56,347 bases of DNA. Source: Dissophora ornata (lineage: Eukaryota; Mortierellomycota; Mortierellomycetes; Mortierellales; Mortierellaceae). The stretch is from NCBI GenBank assembly GCA_025201705.1, contig MU616684.1, forward strand, positions 1 to 56,347, written 5' to 3'. Under the pieces are notes generated by a model. That model ran no database searches. It saw only the letters and a program-made list of their open reading frames with translations, and had not been told where the DNA came from. The translations under genes were made by a program, and so were the position numbers. How positions within the stretch are numbered: the first letter of the stretch is position 1; each line of letters begins with the position of its first letter. This document shows, piece after piece, positions 1-12,626 of this stretch.

Positions 1-325
1 TTGATTCGTGAATCAGACTTTGGAATTAATGGACGCAAAACTAAATTCGAGAGCTGCTGCTGAATGAAAACTGGCTCGTACTGTTTTGAGGAGAAGTCGC
101 TTTCCATAATGGATGATTTGTTGTTTCTGTCTCTACAGCTGATTTATGTCGGTCGTCAATGATTTGCTTTGCAGATTTAGCAAGCGAAAAGGTGGAAAGA
201 TGCCCAGACTACATTCAGCCAGGGCTCACTTGAAAAGGAAGATTGGTGGCAAAAATTATGTACACGAAAACGCGAGTCTTGTATTTTAAGCTGGTGTGTT
301 ATTGTGGTAACCCTCTGGGCCTGGC
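1..325. other. Intergenic, 3' flank of the Yvc1-like gene
   Basis: No coding signal on either strand. The stretch lies downstream of the stop codon of the minus-strand channel gene and should contain its 3' untranslated region. Nothing else is recognisable. Confidence 0.6.
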
Positions 326-2845
326 TTAATCTGTTTCCTCGGTATCTCCGCTCGCAGCCGCAGCAGCCCTAGCCTGCGCAAGTGTCTTTTCGTCCTTGGC
401 CTGGTCAACATACGACTGCAGCATGGTCTCCATCTCCTTTTGTCTGGTCTCCATTCTAGCCAGGCTTGCTAACAAGGACTGCACTAGCGCGCCCGTTAAC
501 TGACCTGAGGTCGCATCTCCAAACGCGTTCTCTCCTGAGCTGGTTGCAGTGACAGCCGCAGTTCCTTTTGCAAGGGCGATTGAGACCTTCGCCTCCTTCT
601 CTCGTAAACGCTTTGCCTTGAATTCTTCGAATGTTTCTGACGACGGCTTTAATGATAGCCAGTCAACATGGGGTCCCGCAGCAAGAACACCTTCCTCGGC
701 CCGGGCAATTGTTGCTGCAGTATCGCCTGACCCAGCCATCCCTTCAGCCTCGCCACCCTCGAGTTCCTGAGTCGCCAGCAAGAACAAGTCGTCCACATCG
801 GTATCGTCCTCAGTCAAATGACGATAGATACGCCGGCCTCCTTGGATGTCGTTCTCCTCATTCGTGTCTCTGAGTTTCAAGTAACGCTTGCGCTCACCGC
901 GTGCGATGGCCAATATGGGTATACAAAACAATGTGCCCATTACGATTCGGTTGATCTTTGCGTACGTCTTCTTCGACACAACCACGCTCCAGGGAATGAC
1001 GAAAAATACTTCGATCAGGTTAAAGGGGGCGGCGTAGGGGAACTGGTCGGGCGATTTGAGATACGAGAACACCTTGAACGTAAACAGGGCCAAGTATTCT
1101 TTCTCAGAAGAGTCAGTGATGTTGGTGTACGATGAATTGAAGAGAGCAACCAACAGGTTTAGCAGAATGATGGAGGTAAAGAAGAGGTATAGTGCAAAGA
1201 GCCAGTTGCCGTAAAAGTCGTCAATGCTGTCAGCAAGTTCCCAGTCCGGATCTTGAAGGAAGCCGCGGACAAGGAGCATAGTTGAGCTTTGAAAGTCCTT
1301 GACCTCGTCTCTTTGTAGTGCGTAAAAGCTCTGGAAGAATCCGATATAAACCCAGGCCAGAAGCCAGAAGAACATAATGCCGTCCTTAAGCATCTTTTGC
1401 AGCACCATCACCATGGTTCCTATCAAACAAAGTTATCAAGACAGTTCAGCGAGCGAATTTTGTTTGGGGCAAATCAATCTTGGATCATTTAGCAAACATT
1501 CTAGAGCAGAATCGAGTGTCTTTTTTTCGATACGCATCGCTTATCTCCGTACCAAAGTATTGCAGACCGTCCAACAACGACAGGGTCTTGACCCACAAAA
1601 AGACAGCGAGTAAGGCCATAATATCGTACGCAATGTTATTGTAATCATCAATCATCTTGATGTCCGTGATCAAGAAGCAGGCCGTAAACCGGAAAGAGAA
1701 GGAGACCAAAAACATTGCGTAGGAAATGATATTGGTCCAATGCCAGACGCTGCCCAAGAAAAACGCGGTTCCTCCCTCGAAAATCTAGAAACATAAACGT
1801 GACAAAGAGCTGCTGTAAGAACGAGAGCCGCGTGTTTGCAGTGGTGACACTAGAAATGATGCTGAATGTCTCTTACCAGGCGAAACTCCTCGAAAATATA
1901 GCCACAGACAAAGACATAGACTGACCACTCCACAACCGAAGGGAATTTGGTGCGGTCATTAACGACAATCGTGTACATGGCTAGGAACAGTACAAACATG
2001 GCAATCTTGATATTGTTCTGGTATCTAAACAAGGGACAGCGGTTGGATTTGATGAGTATCCTTCATCGTCACAAGACACCTTGTAGCAAGTTGATAAACC
2101 ACGTTGCGCCATCTTACTTTGGCACGTTAAGACGGCTGATGTCTACCCATTCCCACAAGAGATGTCGGCGCCGTCGCACGCCGCTGTACTCGACAAAGCG
2201 CACGCGATATTCGTCGTCCTGTGTCTGCAGTATAAGGCCGTTCCAAAGCGCCTGGACGCAGCGCTGGACTTCGACATCGGCCAAAAAGTCGGTGGCATGC
2301 ACACGAATAGCAATCTCGATGGCACTTTCTGCGGTGTTGGTCTCCTCGCCAACGGCATAGTAGGGACGGGTCAGGACATGACAGTAGGTTGCCATCATAT
2401 CCTTGTCCACAAAAACCTTGGTCACTGCCGCTGCTGCGACCTGAGCAATGGCAGCACGACGCTCCAGTAGTTTCCTGCGACCTACATCCCTCTGGCCTTC
2501 CTCTAAAAAGGTCTCGACGCAGCGCAGGAGACAATAGATGACCTCTTTGCCAAACCCGGCCATGAAGTCGACGACGTCGTCGGTAACGATATCGTCGTCG
2601 ACATTGATAGAATCAACTAGGGAGTTGATCAGGGCAAAGAGCTTGGGTAGGAGGGCGTGTATTTTTTTTGGGGACGAGGAAGGAGTGGAGCGATGTCCAT
2701 TCGGGATCTGGTTCTCGATCACGTTACGAATGTCGCTGACGAGATCCTGGGCATGCTCGTGATGAGGCAGGCGACGGTCTTGGTCTTGGTCTGGGTTGTC
2801 CCGGCTACGGAGCAGCGGTGTCTGCTCGTGGTCGTCTTGTGGCAT
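326..2845 (-). CDS. YVC1: Vacuolar TRP-type cation channel, Yvc1-like
   Basis: Product resembles the fungal vacuolar TRP channel Yvc1, which releases Ca2+ from the vacuole. Four main exons can be joined: about 2845-2115, 2032-1874, 1782-1549 and 1414-326. The first splice completes a Lys codon (CCA AA|A TAC) and the last completes Gly in LQYFG-TMVMVLQ. The N-terminal third (about 240 residues) is a soluble helical linker domain containing VQRCVQALWNGLIL. It is followed by several membrane segments (for example IAMFVLFLAMYTIVV and DGIMFFWLLAWVYIGFF). A pore-distal helix, FTSIILLNLLVALFNSSY, has the NLLVALFN signature of fungal TRP channels. The C-terminus is a cytosolic tail with acidic and Ala-rich stretches. 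Length is roughly 740 residues, close to the family norm. No frame break was found. A small extra exon near 1800-1835 is possible. The family call is firm; the vacuolar location is inferred from family knowledge. Confidence 0.9.
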
Positions 2846-3393
2846 GGATCAAAATCGAGTTGCGATGACAGCAGAAGCAATAATGGAAAGAATGGAAGAG
2901 AGGGTGGAGATCTCAAATGAATGGGAAAAAAAAGTGCTCGTGTGAGTGGAGTGGTGCCTGTGCTACAGGAACAATGAATGCTCCACATCTCAAAATTTGC
3001 TTCCCATCCCCGGGAAATCTCTAAAAAGACGCACCCGAGGACCCGTCATTGGGGATCGTGGTTACAACGACCTGACAACATCGGGTGACCATAGTAACAA
3101 GGCCAAGGCGGGTCCAAGCAGATCCACTTTGTTTATCACACATGAATCGACAAGACTCTTTATCCACCGCCATCGACAGGGCCCTCCCATGTTGGTGGGA
3201 GTTGTTTTCGGTCTTGCCTAGGCACTACCCGGCAAGCTGACCTAATTGTTTGGTTCCATGTGCGTGCATGTAAACAAGACGACTTCCCAGCCACAGACAG
3301 GCCCGGGCGCATACAAATTAGCAGGTGTGCAATAAAGGAACCCTGTCTTTTTGTCTGCTGTCCACTTTCCAACTCGTTTTATTTACAGCACTC
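2846..3393. other. Intergenic with Yvc1-like promoter and a dispersed repeat segment
   Basis: The left part is the 5' flank of the Yvc1-like gene. From about 3262 to 3410 the plus strand matches 12790-12908: shared blocks read AAGACGACTT then ACAAATTAGCAGGTGTGCAA then CAATGCCTAG. The match runs into the stop-codon region of the small minus-strand gene at 3394, so this is repeat-family sequence, not unique spacer. Confidence 0.7.
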
Positions 3394-3848
3394 TCAATGC
3401 CTAGAGTGCCAAAGTCGTTCAAGCGCGGCTACTTGATCCGCGCAACGGGAGCCCGCTGTGTAGTACCGTATCTGGCCTTCGAGTCGTCCTTTTTCACTGC
3501 GCAGGTACTCCAGGTCCCATAACAGCCGATCGCGAATCTCTGGGTCAGTGCTTGCGCTGAAGCGGGCCCATGTGGCTACAAACATTTGGTGAAAGTCCTC
3601 GTGCTGACGCTGGAACTGTGCAACCAGTCCTTCACAGGCGGTTTGTGCCGTCCTGTACCCTGGCACAGGGGAATGTGCGCCGTAGTGCCGCTCATCAATC
3701 TCTTGCTGCACTGACCGAAAGCACAAGCTGCTCAACGGGTCCATCATGCTGCCCTTGGCCGGTGATAGCACCGTCGCTGTCTTCCATCCTGCTAGATGTC
3801 AGGGTGGCCTCACAGGACTGGGAATTTGGCCTCATTGGGGTAGACATG
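3394..3848 (-). pseudogene. Least damaged copy of an unrecognised small dispersed gene
   Basis: I do not recognise the product. The ATG at 3848 begins MSTPMRPNSQSCEATLTSSR and stays open to 3695. A different frame, open from 3771 to 3394, carries the better part: residues with FHQMFVATWARFSAST, then LLWDLEYLRSEKGRLEGQI, ending in ALERLWHSRH and TGA. It looks like a helical, charged domain. The two frames overlap, so the gene needs either an unusual intron or a one-base frame change; I favour decay. Two other copies in this window (plus strand, 4091-4335 and 12338-12626) share both ends of this sequence. The family is therefore dispersed and probably mobile or otherwise amplified, though no transposase is visible. 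Confidence 0.55.
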
Positions 3849-4150
3849 GTGAGTTGTAACAAGAAGATTTTTTTTGGAATGAGCAAGTGAATATTGATGG
3901 AGGAAGAATTGATGAACAATGCTGAAGAACATACTCTCCATTTATACATTCCATGCTGCCATGGGTGTGGTTGACGTCAGACAATGGTATTCAGTAACGT
4001 CTCGTTGCGCATCGTTCATCAATTCTTCCTCCATCAACATCCACTTGCTCATTCCGAAAAAAAAACATCGCCCTGTTGCAACCCACCATGTCTAATGCAA
4101 CGACACCAAATTCCCAGTCCTGTGAGGCCACCCCAGGCTGACATCTGGCC
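3780..4150. repeat. Head-to-head inverted pair of the small-gene family (5' ends)
   Basis: The reverse complement of about 3780-3960 matches 3995-4150 on the plus strand. Shared parts include a leader with CATCAATTCTTCCTCCATCA, the phrase CACTTGCTCATTCC, an A-run, and the start region ACCATGTCTA with AATTCCCAGTCCTGTGAGGC. The two ATGs face away from each other with about 240 bases between, so the copies shared a bidirectional start region or were formed by an inverted duplication. Confidence 0.85.
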
Positions 4151-4335
4151 GGACGGATGACGGCGGCGGTATTACCACCGGCCAAGGGCCGCATGGTGAA
4201 CCCGTTGAGTACTGAGTGCTTTCGGTCAGTGGCAGGGTACCACAAACCGCCCGTGTAGTTCCTGCGCCGTGAAAAAATCGTCTCCAAGGTGAGATGCGGT
4301 AACTCATACGAAGCAATTGGCCGCACTTGAACGAC
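4091..4335 (+). pseudogene. Decayed plus-strand copy of the small dispersed gene
   Basis: The ATG at 4090 opens MSNATTPNSQSCEATPG and then meets a TGA after 17 codons. Further on, CACCGGCCAAGGGC and TGCTTTCGGTCAGTG align with the copy at 3394-3848. The middle of the gene is deleted (between ACAAACCGCC and TTCCTGCGCC), and the end GCACTTGAACGACTATGGCA is preserved. It therefore has an early stop plus an internal deletion. The 3' part is closer to the relic at 12338-12626 than to the neighbouring copy, so the copies have mixed histories. Confidence 0.75.
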
Positions 4336-4527
4336 TATGGCAGTCAAAAAAAAAATAAAAAAAGACGTTACAAATCTGAAAACGCCTTGCTCATTTTCCC
4401 ACGAGGTTTCGTTGACCCAATTTTTCTCGACTGGATGTCGGCGTCCACTCTTGTGCAATATAGGCGCCAACCGGTACTTACTGATCTCAATATCAACTTG
4501 ACGGAACTGGATTCATTCCCAGTTTAA

Positions 4528-7500
4528 TCACTGCCTGATTGAAAGCAGGTTTTCTATCAACTTTAAATTCTGCGTCCGCTGCTCCTTCAGCTCCTCCTGC
4601 AATCGAACGTTCTGCTCCTGAGAATACTGAAGTGATATCTTGAGGAGGTCGACTTTGGTAGAGTCCTTACTACTATTCGTTGCCTTGTAGTCTACGACCT
4701 CCTTGGCTGTTGCTGTGTAGTAGATTTCCTCTGGGAAACAATTAATGGCTTGCCTGTAGCCTAGTCGCGAGAGAAAGAAAGGAAGAAATATATAAATAAC
4801 AGACCGATTTTGATTACCCAAAGAGATGGGAGCAAATGTAAGCAACGATATTCGCATTACCTGGGATGTAATAAGACAGGTTTTCTGCGCCTGTGATAAT
4901 TTCCAGTCTAGTCTTGAGCCAGCGATGGCGGCTGACTTTGTCATTGTTAGTGAATATAATGTTGACAATGGCTATCAATGTTGGTATTGATAAACATGGC
5001 ACGATTTAGTAGGGTTAAACGTAACACCAAATGACGGGGGACCGATGTTCGATCTAGTCAAGAGTAGGTAGGTGTCATATCTTTACCAATAAAGACGTTA
5101 AACATGAGGATGACCATAATCATGTAGTATAACGCCATCCCCAGAAGGAATGGCCAGTTGTGCGAGTCAAACTCATTATTGACCGGGTCATATCGGCCGG
5201 CCTACACATATGAACAAAATATGCAAGCGATTAAAATTAGCGTGTATTAAAATGTGATAAAAGGCACACGTCGGACAAGGAGGATCTACAAGGCTTACAA
5301 CGAGAAAGAAGGTGGCTGATACCGCTTCAACGAAGTTTGTCGGGAAATTGGAGGTTGATTCTGCGCATGTCGTAAATTGACATGAGCGGAGCAATTGCAG
5401 GATTCCAACAGTGACCCCTATGAGTCCTACAGCCGTGAAAGCGAAGTACCCGCGGGTCATGATGACCATCTGCTCGAAAAGTGTTACAAATGTGCAGATG
5501 TTCCTGAACACTCGGAGATCAACAAACTGACACCGCATTTACAAAGAACAAAAAACTATCGATTAGTGCGACATAAACTAATAAACAACAAAGCATGCCA
5601 GAAATAGCAACTTACGCAATGAAAGAAAACTCCTGTAGACGCATAGGTAAACATCCAGGAATTTCCTTCTTGTGGCGTGTCACCTGTAATCTTGCCTGAA
5701 ATGATAAGAAGCTGGTTGATACTTGCCACCAACAGTGAGCCGAACGTGCCCAGGTCAACCAAGTTGTAGATGGACCTATTGTGTCCATCCAAACAACGTA
5801 TTCAGTGGTGGGGAAAAGAGATTTTTAAAACGAACTTCAAATGAAAATCAAATCTTACATAACGTAACGCCTCCAGTTATTCATAAACTGCACGAGTTCC
5901 AGCCAGAGGAATGCGCACGACATGGTAATGATGGGAATAAGGATGTATAATATACATCCGGACCCGTGTTTATCGTCATACACTTGCAGGAATACGACTG
6001 AATACACCAAAAGATAGAAGAGAATCTGAAATAGGAACCGAACCAACCAGTACTTGAATCCGATGGTGCGCCTAGAGAACACCAAGAAACATATTATTAA
6101 ACAAGCTAGCTGTGAATGAAAGCTTGTAACTATCGGATGCATACCATTTGTATTCGACCAGAGCTTCAATGGCTGGACTATCGAGCATCTCCGCCGTAAA
6201 GTCATGACTCTTAACCTCTTCGATACTCTTTGTCATAGACCTGGGGAAGGTCAAATAAAACAAAGGGTGGGTTCGCAACGTCGATGCCCCTGACTTTAGA
6301 CTGCGAGGTCTGTACCAAAGTAGATCGAATGATGCAACAAATAGTTCACGAGTGAAATTGTCCTTTTGAGAATCCTGGCCTTTTGGATTGTAGGTTAACT
6401 GCATAACCGGATTCTTGCATTCGTGTAGTGGATGTGTGTTGGACTCCCAAAATCGCAAATGGCACTCTACTGGGTGGGTAGCAGTGTGATGAACCATCAC
6501 AAACGGATGACTTTTGACAGGAATATATACAAGTCCCTGTAGAGTTTCCAGTGCAAGATCGGAGTAATCTTGAGTTTGTCCGATTAGAGTGTGTAAACAC
6601 TGCAGGATTGGGAGAAGGAATTGGGGTTCATGGTCGGTTTTTGCGCGGCGGATGCAGTAGTCAATAATAATTTTGGCTAAATCCATTGCCCGTGGTTGTT
6701 TTCGAGCTTTCTGTAGCAGAATATGAAGGGGGTTGGAGGACAGATCCATATCGTTCCTGGGAATCCATTGTCCAACGGGTGACTCGAGTAGCGCGGCAAC
6801 AAACGTTTTTGTGTTGATTCGATCCTCTGCTCTCCATTCCGAACAAATATAAGCTAGCACACCTTTCGAATGATCGGGGCCAGGGTATCTGTTGATGTGT
6901 GAGCCGACGTAATTAAGTATTGAAAGTCGGAATATTTCGTCTGCTTCCTTGTAAATCCCAATCAGGACTAACATCCCCATGAAAATGCTCTGGGAATCTT
7001 CCTTGCAAAATGCTCGCTCATCGTGTCGACAGTTGAGTTTGATTATTCCACGCGCTTGCTTATGTTTCTCATCTTTGTAAACCCCATTGGCGTAGAGTTG
7101 TTTATGGGTGCAAGTGCCCAGGGGAAAGAAAACACGCCGCGTCAAAAGCATAGTGAGGTCGTCTTCCATAGTTGTTGGTAGTTTCCATATCATAACTAAA
7201 GAATCTGTAGTAACCACTAGGCGAGAGTTGTTGAATACTGCAGACATCCCTGTCTAGTGATGATTCTCAAATGGGGGAATAACGACCTTCTTGCGTGGAA
7301 CTCCATCTCTGACAGACATTGATAAAATTACAGATGATTGTCTGCTTTGGCCAGATGTTGCTGTTGTAGGGCATATCTCGACTCTGAAATGTAATCCAGA
7401 TGGTGCTGTGAACTCGGACGGCTGTTCACGGATGGAAGATAGGTTGTCCTTGCATTGGTCATTACACCCTGGGTTCGGCTGGGAATATGGCTCAATAATG

Positions 7501-9990
7501 CGACCCTCCGGTCTAATAGCATATAATTTCGACCCATTGGCCCAATGCAGAGTTTGACTCCCTTCAGAAGGATGATGCATGATGTGAGCTTCTGGGATGG
7601 AGAAGCTTCCCAAAATACTCATGTCGGTGGCATCCAAAACAAGTCCAGCTCTGCCTCGGCCAAATTCCTCCGCTGTATTGCCGGTATCCAACATAATCTG
7701 AGTGTTGTCAAGGACGTACTGGAGGTCGAAGACTTTCAGATGATCTTCAGGCAACCTGAAAATTCCAAGCAACCCCCCAGTCGATATCCAATGTGTCGTG
7801 ATAGCGCCTTGTCGATAGATGGCCATAAACTGATTATCGCTGGAGAGGCCAATACGAGTCCACTGATCTCTTTGGGCCTGCCTGTGGACGATCGATACCA
7901 TTGATCCATGCTCAATATCCCACACTGAGACTATATCGTCACCATCGCCAGTCCACACAAAAATATTTCCGCGAATACAACGGATCAGCTGCTTTGAGGC
8001 GTAGCGCCTGGAGAGCAAAATGCCTTCCTGTGGTTGGGTAAACGTTATGGTGCGTTCATGGTTCCACTTGAGAGTAACGCCGACGCTATATATGCGAACC
8101 AAAGATCCGTCGCAGGTAATAAAAAGTTCGTTCTTGATATTCTTATCCTTGGTGGCCGTGATATGGAACTTGCCATACCCAATGTGTTTCTGGAGACCCT
8201 TGCTATCCTTGAAACCCTCGCAGTTCTGATAATCACTGGGTTCTCGTGGGGTGACTGCGTCTGAACTTGACGTTTGACCTTTGTTGTAGTTGTAAACCGT
8301 AAATACACGTTGAGGTACTGAAGATGCCACGAAGGCATCCTTCGGGGTTGTCAACGCCAATTGTGAGGCATCCCAAGATAAGGATGCCTGCAAAATATTG
8401 AGTCTCCAATCCCGCCGAGTTTCCGAAGCATAGGGCTGTGGATGGAAAGGTGCACGCCCAGTTTACTCGTCTTTCCAGTTCGCACCGATTAATTTGATGC
8501 CGGTGGTAGCGCTCAACTTGCCTGGGTGTTTCAAGTCCCATAGATCCAAGAAGAGATATTCTTCCGTAGTTGCCAGTGTGACAGCATGCGTCCCATCTCC
8601 AGATGTCGAATAGTGTACGATAAACTTTGGCTTCGCGGTAGCTTCTCTCTTTTCAAGATCGCTCCCGTAGTTCGTGTTGATTGACCAGATGTATGGTTGA
8701 TACACAGTAAGAGACGTGTCTAGGATTATAATATCACAACCACTTTTCAGCCGTCAATAGTGCCTCTCTCTATTCCATCATGTGGTTGCGAGGAATAAAT
8801 GAACAAAAGCTTTACCTTTGCAGCCTCCAGACTGGAAGTCACGAAATTCCATGAAATGAATTTTGAGGTACCCGGAATCGACAGTTGAGAACAAATCTTC
8901 TGATATTCGTATTTCCATCGTCATTCTCTTGTCTTGATAGTTTTCTTTTGTCCATAACTGTTGGTGCATTTTCCATGCAAGAACCCAAGTGCCAAGTTCG
9001 CCTATCGATGGACCGTTTGTCAGAACATAATTAGTGTCACACCACAAACTCTTATACTCCATCTCTCAGATTCGCCATACTCATAGTCTTGAGCCCCGAC
9101 TTGGAAATAAACTAAAGGAAGATGAGGTACATCAATGCCGTGAGTAACCCATCTAAAAGACCGCATATTTATACGGCGCCAGTCCGCTGCGTCAAACATC
9201 TGAACAGTCAATATACCTCTCTAGGTTCTAGAGGAGACTTTCCCTCTTCCTTAACAGTGAATTCTATGGACTCTATGCTGTCAAAGAGAAGACCTTTGAC
9301 CGAGATTCCAAAAACAACATGGCACAATCCAGGATCGCAGTTTTCAGTGTCGAAGATCCACTACGAAAACAGGCAAAGTACCGTTTAAAAAAATTCATCA
9401 TGTCAGCTCCGGAACATATCACGACAATACTAGTCTCCAAATGATGAAGGTGCACCGTCCAGCACCTTGGGCTTACTTTTGCGGGCCCAGTAGATGCACT
9501 AACTCTCACTGGTGGACGGTACCTATGGTTTAATTGCGAGTGGAAAATAATGTGTTAATGTAACGTCGACTTATATCAGCAAATGGCACGCCAAACAATT
9601 CCTCATGTTTCTTACTCTGTTGAACATGTCAATGTAGATTCATCCCTAGTTGATTCATCACCACTACGACTCCCCTGTTTTGTCATGCTAGTGATATTGT
9701 TACTAAAGTACCACCTGCGTGCTTTTGATATGTCTGAGGAAGAAATATGCTTGAGTTAACAGCACCTCAGGATCAACTGACTAGCGATGAATGGTGGACG
9801 TATTACCATTCGATGATTGAGAGTTGTTGCCATTTGAAGTGATTTTTTGTTCTGGCTGACTGGCCTCTGGCGGGCGAACATTCTGCTTACTGGTATCCTG
9901 ATGATTGGCATGAACAGAATCGTTGTCATGACTAGAACTGGAGATCGACCCCTCTGGTATATTCACAGCAGTATACATATTCTTGAGCAT
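4528..9990 (-). pseudogene. WD40-repeat plus TRP-like ion-transport protein; N-terminal half broken
   Basis: A very large gene on the minus strand. The 5' exons splice consistently from a Ser/Asn-rich start at 9990 through ISKARRWYFSNN and EYRPPVRVSASTGPAK to WIFDTENCDPGLC. A beta-propeller-like region follows, with WD-type motifs LFLDLWDLKHP, VSVWDIEHGSM and LVMIWKLPTT, then a helical linker (7250-6145). The C-terminal ion-transport domain has six membrane segments, an S4-like stretch FVDLRVFRNICTFV, a pore loop before AGRYDPV and an S6 with ILMFNVFIAIVNIIF. A coiled-coil tail ends in LLSIRQ at 4528. Six C-terminal introns (for example 6072-6144) have good consensus and keep phase. In contrast there are in-frame stops at 8463-8465 (TAA) and 7254-7256 (TAG), and a frame change near 9030. 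A broken member of a channel family is most likely; sequencing errors or very short introns are alternatives. Confidence 0.75.
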
Positions 9991-12337
9991 GTGGAAGGTT
10001 GCTGGTGTTGTACGATCAGTGACGAAGGGAAATAGGGCCTGTCAAGGAAAGAACACAAAGTTGGAGAAAACTCAGCTTTTTATTTCATGCTTTACGCGAC
10101 CCCTATTATGAAAGAGCTGGGAGGTATCCTCCATGTTGCTTTCGCTGAATTTTCACGTGCAGCGGGGACGCCCAGAACACTGAACTTGGTGGTGCAAGCA
10201 CGAAAGAGAAGGATGTCTTTTAGAGAGAAGGGCTCGACGGGAGATGGATACGGAGAAGGGAAATGTATGCAGGGGTGTATTGTAAATGTACTTGTGTGCG
10301 TTTTTACAGCTCTTGCAGATGACGACAGATATAATCCTCATCGCCACAATGGTACTGGTACTCATAGAGTCATTTATAATCGCTTTCTCTTGTTTATTAC
10401 AAATGGCTGGCAATCCTTGACATCTCTACTTCTCACTACTATAGCCGATGGTGGTGAGCCTTGGCACATCTTTGTATAGCCATCAGGTTGATGGCCACAA
10501 GTAGAGATTCGAGCTGGAAAAAAAAAGTTTTTCTCGTGCATCTTGACTCCGAAAGTGCCGAAACCATACGTCAGGAACTACTCATATTGCAAACCATAAG
10601 TGGGAGATGCTACAGCACAGAACGGGGACAAGAGGGAATACATCCCGAACACACCACACTGTAATTTGGCCTCAGAAGCACAACAAATCCACTCCCGCAT
10701 TGATTCCCCCTAAGTGAGTCAGAAGTGAACGTATTTTACAAAACGCGATTTTCTCCTTCCAAATGGGCACGTGGGAGTGTGCATCCTTGCTGTTTTTCAA
10801 TGCAGAGAGGCGGATAGATGTGCAGATTCATTCTATGCTGCGACATATATTTCTTGTGATCGCTGTGAGTCTACTATATTAAAGAAATAGGTTGGGCCTG
10901 CAGGTCGCTTAATCGCTATGCTGAGAATTACCATGCTGGTAGCCGGTGTTGTAAGATGTTATGTATTCTGGTGCGCTGTACTTATTTTTAACTCCACCGG
11001 ATTAGTTTTATATCGCTGTCGGCCATGGCCGCAATGTTGCAAATCAGCATGTCGTATTGGCTGGGCAAAGTGTGGCACCACAGGCAAGAGGCCTTGGATG
11101 GAGCCTGTATACATTGGAACCATTTGATCGACGGTGGGTCTCGACCCTTTGCCCAACCCCACCAAGAACACGCAACTCAAACCTGCCAGGGAAGATCGCG
11201 ATGCCGAAATTGGTTTGGAGCGCTTCTTAAGACATAACTCCTCTCGCTCCCACCTCCATATTTCCTTTTTCGCCCTCATCTCAATTTCTCGACCTCCGCT
11301 GTCCCATCATCCACGTCGGATTCGTTGCATAGGCTGCGCCTCTGATACTATGACCGCTTCCCGATTTTTTTTTTCGCACAAACGATGCGCGCAATTGGGA
11401 TAACGCGTCAGCGTTCATAAGGAAGTCGAGAAGTATAGCTCCACAAAGGAATTGTCCGACCTGTACCAAGGTGATTTCTGTTATAATGCAGGCTGAAGTA
11501 ATGTACAAAGCTTGAGGTCTTGTGGGCCAGGGTCTAATAGAGGTCTACGTTGTATTTAATGGCGGTACGAAATAGTGGACAAGGGTCGATTCTGGAGATC
11601 GAGATGCGGTGGACGAACGGTAGACAACGTATTACTCGACAACGATTGCACCCTGGCGATGCAAGCTGTCCAAGAGCTCTACTTGTTATCGTAGCCAACT
11701 AGGTGGCTACAGTCTCTCAGTCTTCGCTCATTGCCGTCGTTCAGTCCTGGCTAATACATCATTTTCTTTTGTTGTCTTGCATGGCGTTCGCTCATATGGA
11801 GAGAGACATTATCATAGTTGAGAAACGGCTTCAATGGCACTATCACAGGCTACTGGACTGGCTAACGTGTCTGTGGTTCCTATTCAAATTTCTGGCGGCT
11901 CGACGGTTCAGGATGCAAGGCATAAGGCTTCGCAGTCGACCATGCTGATGAGAATACCGAGGCCAATTTGGCGTCCTTGTCACCATGTGTAATTGCAGGT
12001 TGATCCGATGAGGTTTTTGCTGTGTAGCTTTCCCGCACTCATTTTTCTACTGACCGTTTCAATTCGCTGGTAGAGGCCATCAATTTGCACTGAATTGTTG
12101 TTCCAAAGGTTTCATTCTTTTGTGGCGTCTCCGCCAAAACAGTGTCCGTATCCGTGGACAGTTCTCTATAACATTTGCAAGGCATTCTGGTGAAAGAGGG
12201 ACCCTTCCGCTTACACACAAGGTCATTATGATAACTAGCATTGGACGGTGTGTCTGCACATATACAGTCGAACAGTCCTTTACAAGCTGTCCTGCTCATT
12301 TTAGCCTCACTTCTTCCCCCCCTCCTCGCCCTTATCC
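9991..12337. other. Gene-poor stretch, no supported gene
   Basis: Several open frames of 60-130 codons occur here, but none has family resemblance, splice support or codon character of a gene. The left edge (about 9991-10400) must contain the promoter of the WD40/channel gene. A run of nine T at 11364 and ordinary AT-rich segments are the only simple features. Confidence 0.55.
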
Positions 12338-12626
12338 CACCATCCCCCCGTGCCAGGTTACAGAATGCCACAAACCTCTCGTAGAGAACAGCTTGCACGC
12401 TACCAGCGCCACTACGAGGACTTGCACCAAGAGTTTGTAACTACATGGGCCTGCTTCAGCGCAAGCACTCACCCATAGACGCGTGATCAGCTGTGATGGA
12501 ACCTGGAGTTCCTGCGCCGTGAAAAATACGCCTTGAAGGTGAGATGCGGTGACAACCACGGTCGAGCGCTCCCGTTATGCGGAGCAATTGGCCGCGCTTG
12601 AACGACTATGGCACTCCACGCTTTGA
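12338..12626 (+). pseudogene. Decayed third copy of the small dispersed gene
   Basis: Plus-strand sequence aligns with the copy at 3394-3848 from CCGTGCCAGGTTACAG to the end. Recognisable remnants are YEDLHQEFVTTWACFSAST, NLEFLRREK and ALERLWHSTL followed by TGA at 12624. In-frame stops occur after the AST motif and before NLEFL, and a frame change follows the NLEFLRREK remnant. An AATAAA-rich 3' flank (12645-12665) resembles a poly(A) signal region. Confidence 0.8.

Noticed and set aside
3991..4470. Minus-strand open frame of 159 codons
   Set aside because: It is antisense to the plus-strand relic at 4091-4335, whose alignment to two other copies fixes the sense direction.
8431..8465. Short intron (GTAAAC...CCACAG, about 31 bases) removing the stop at 8463
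   Set aside because: Splicing it would shift the reading frame away from the downstream propeller sequence, so the stop is kept as a real lesion.
11703..11948. Small hydrophobic plus-strand open frame
   Set aside because: Starts with GTG, lies in gene-poor DNA and has no recognisable features.
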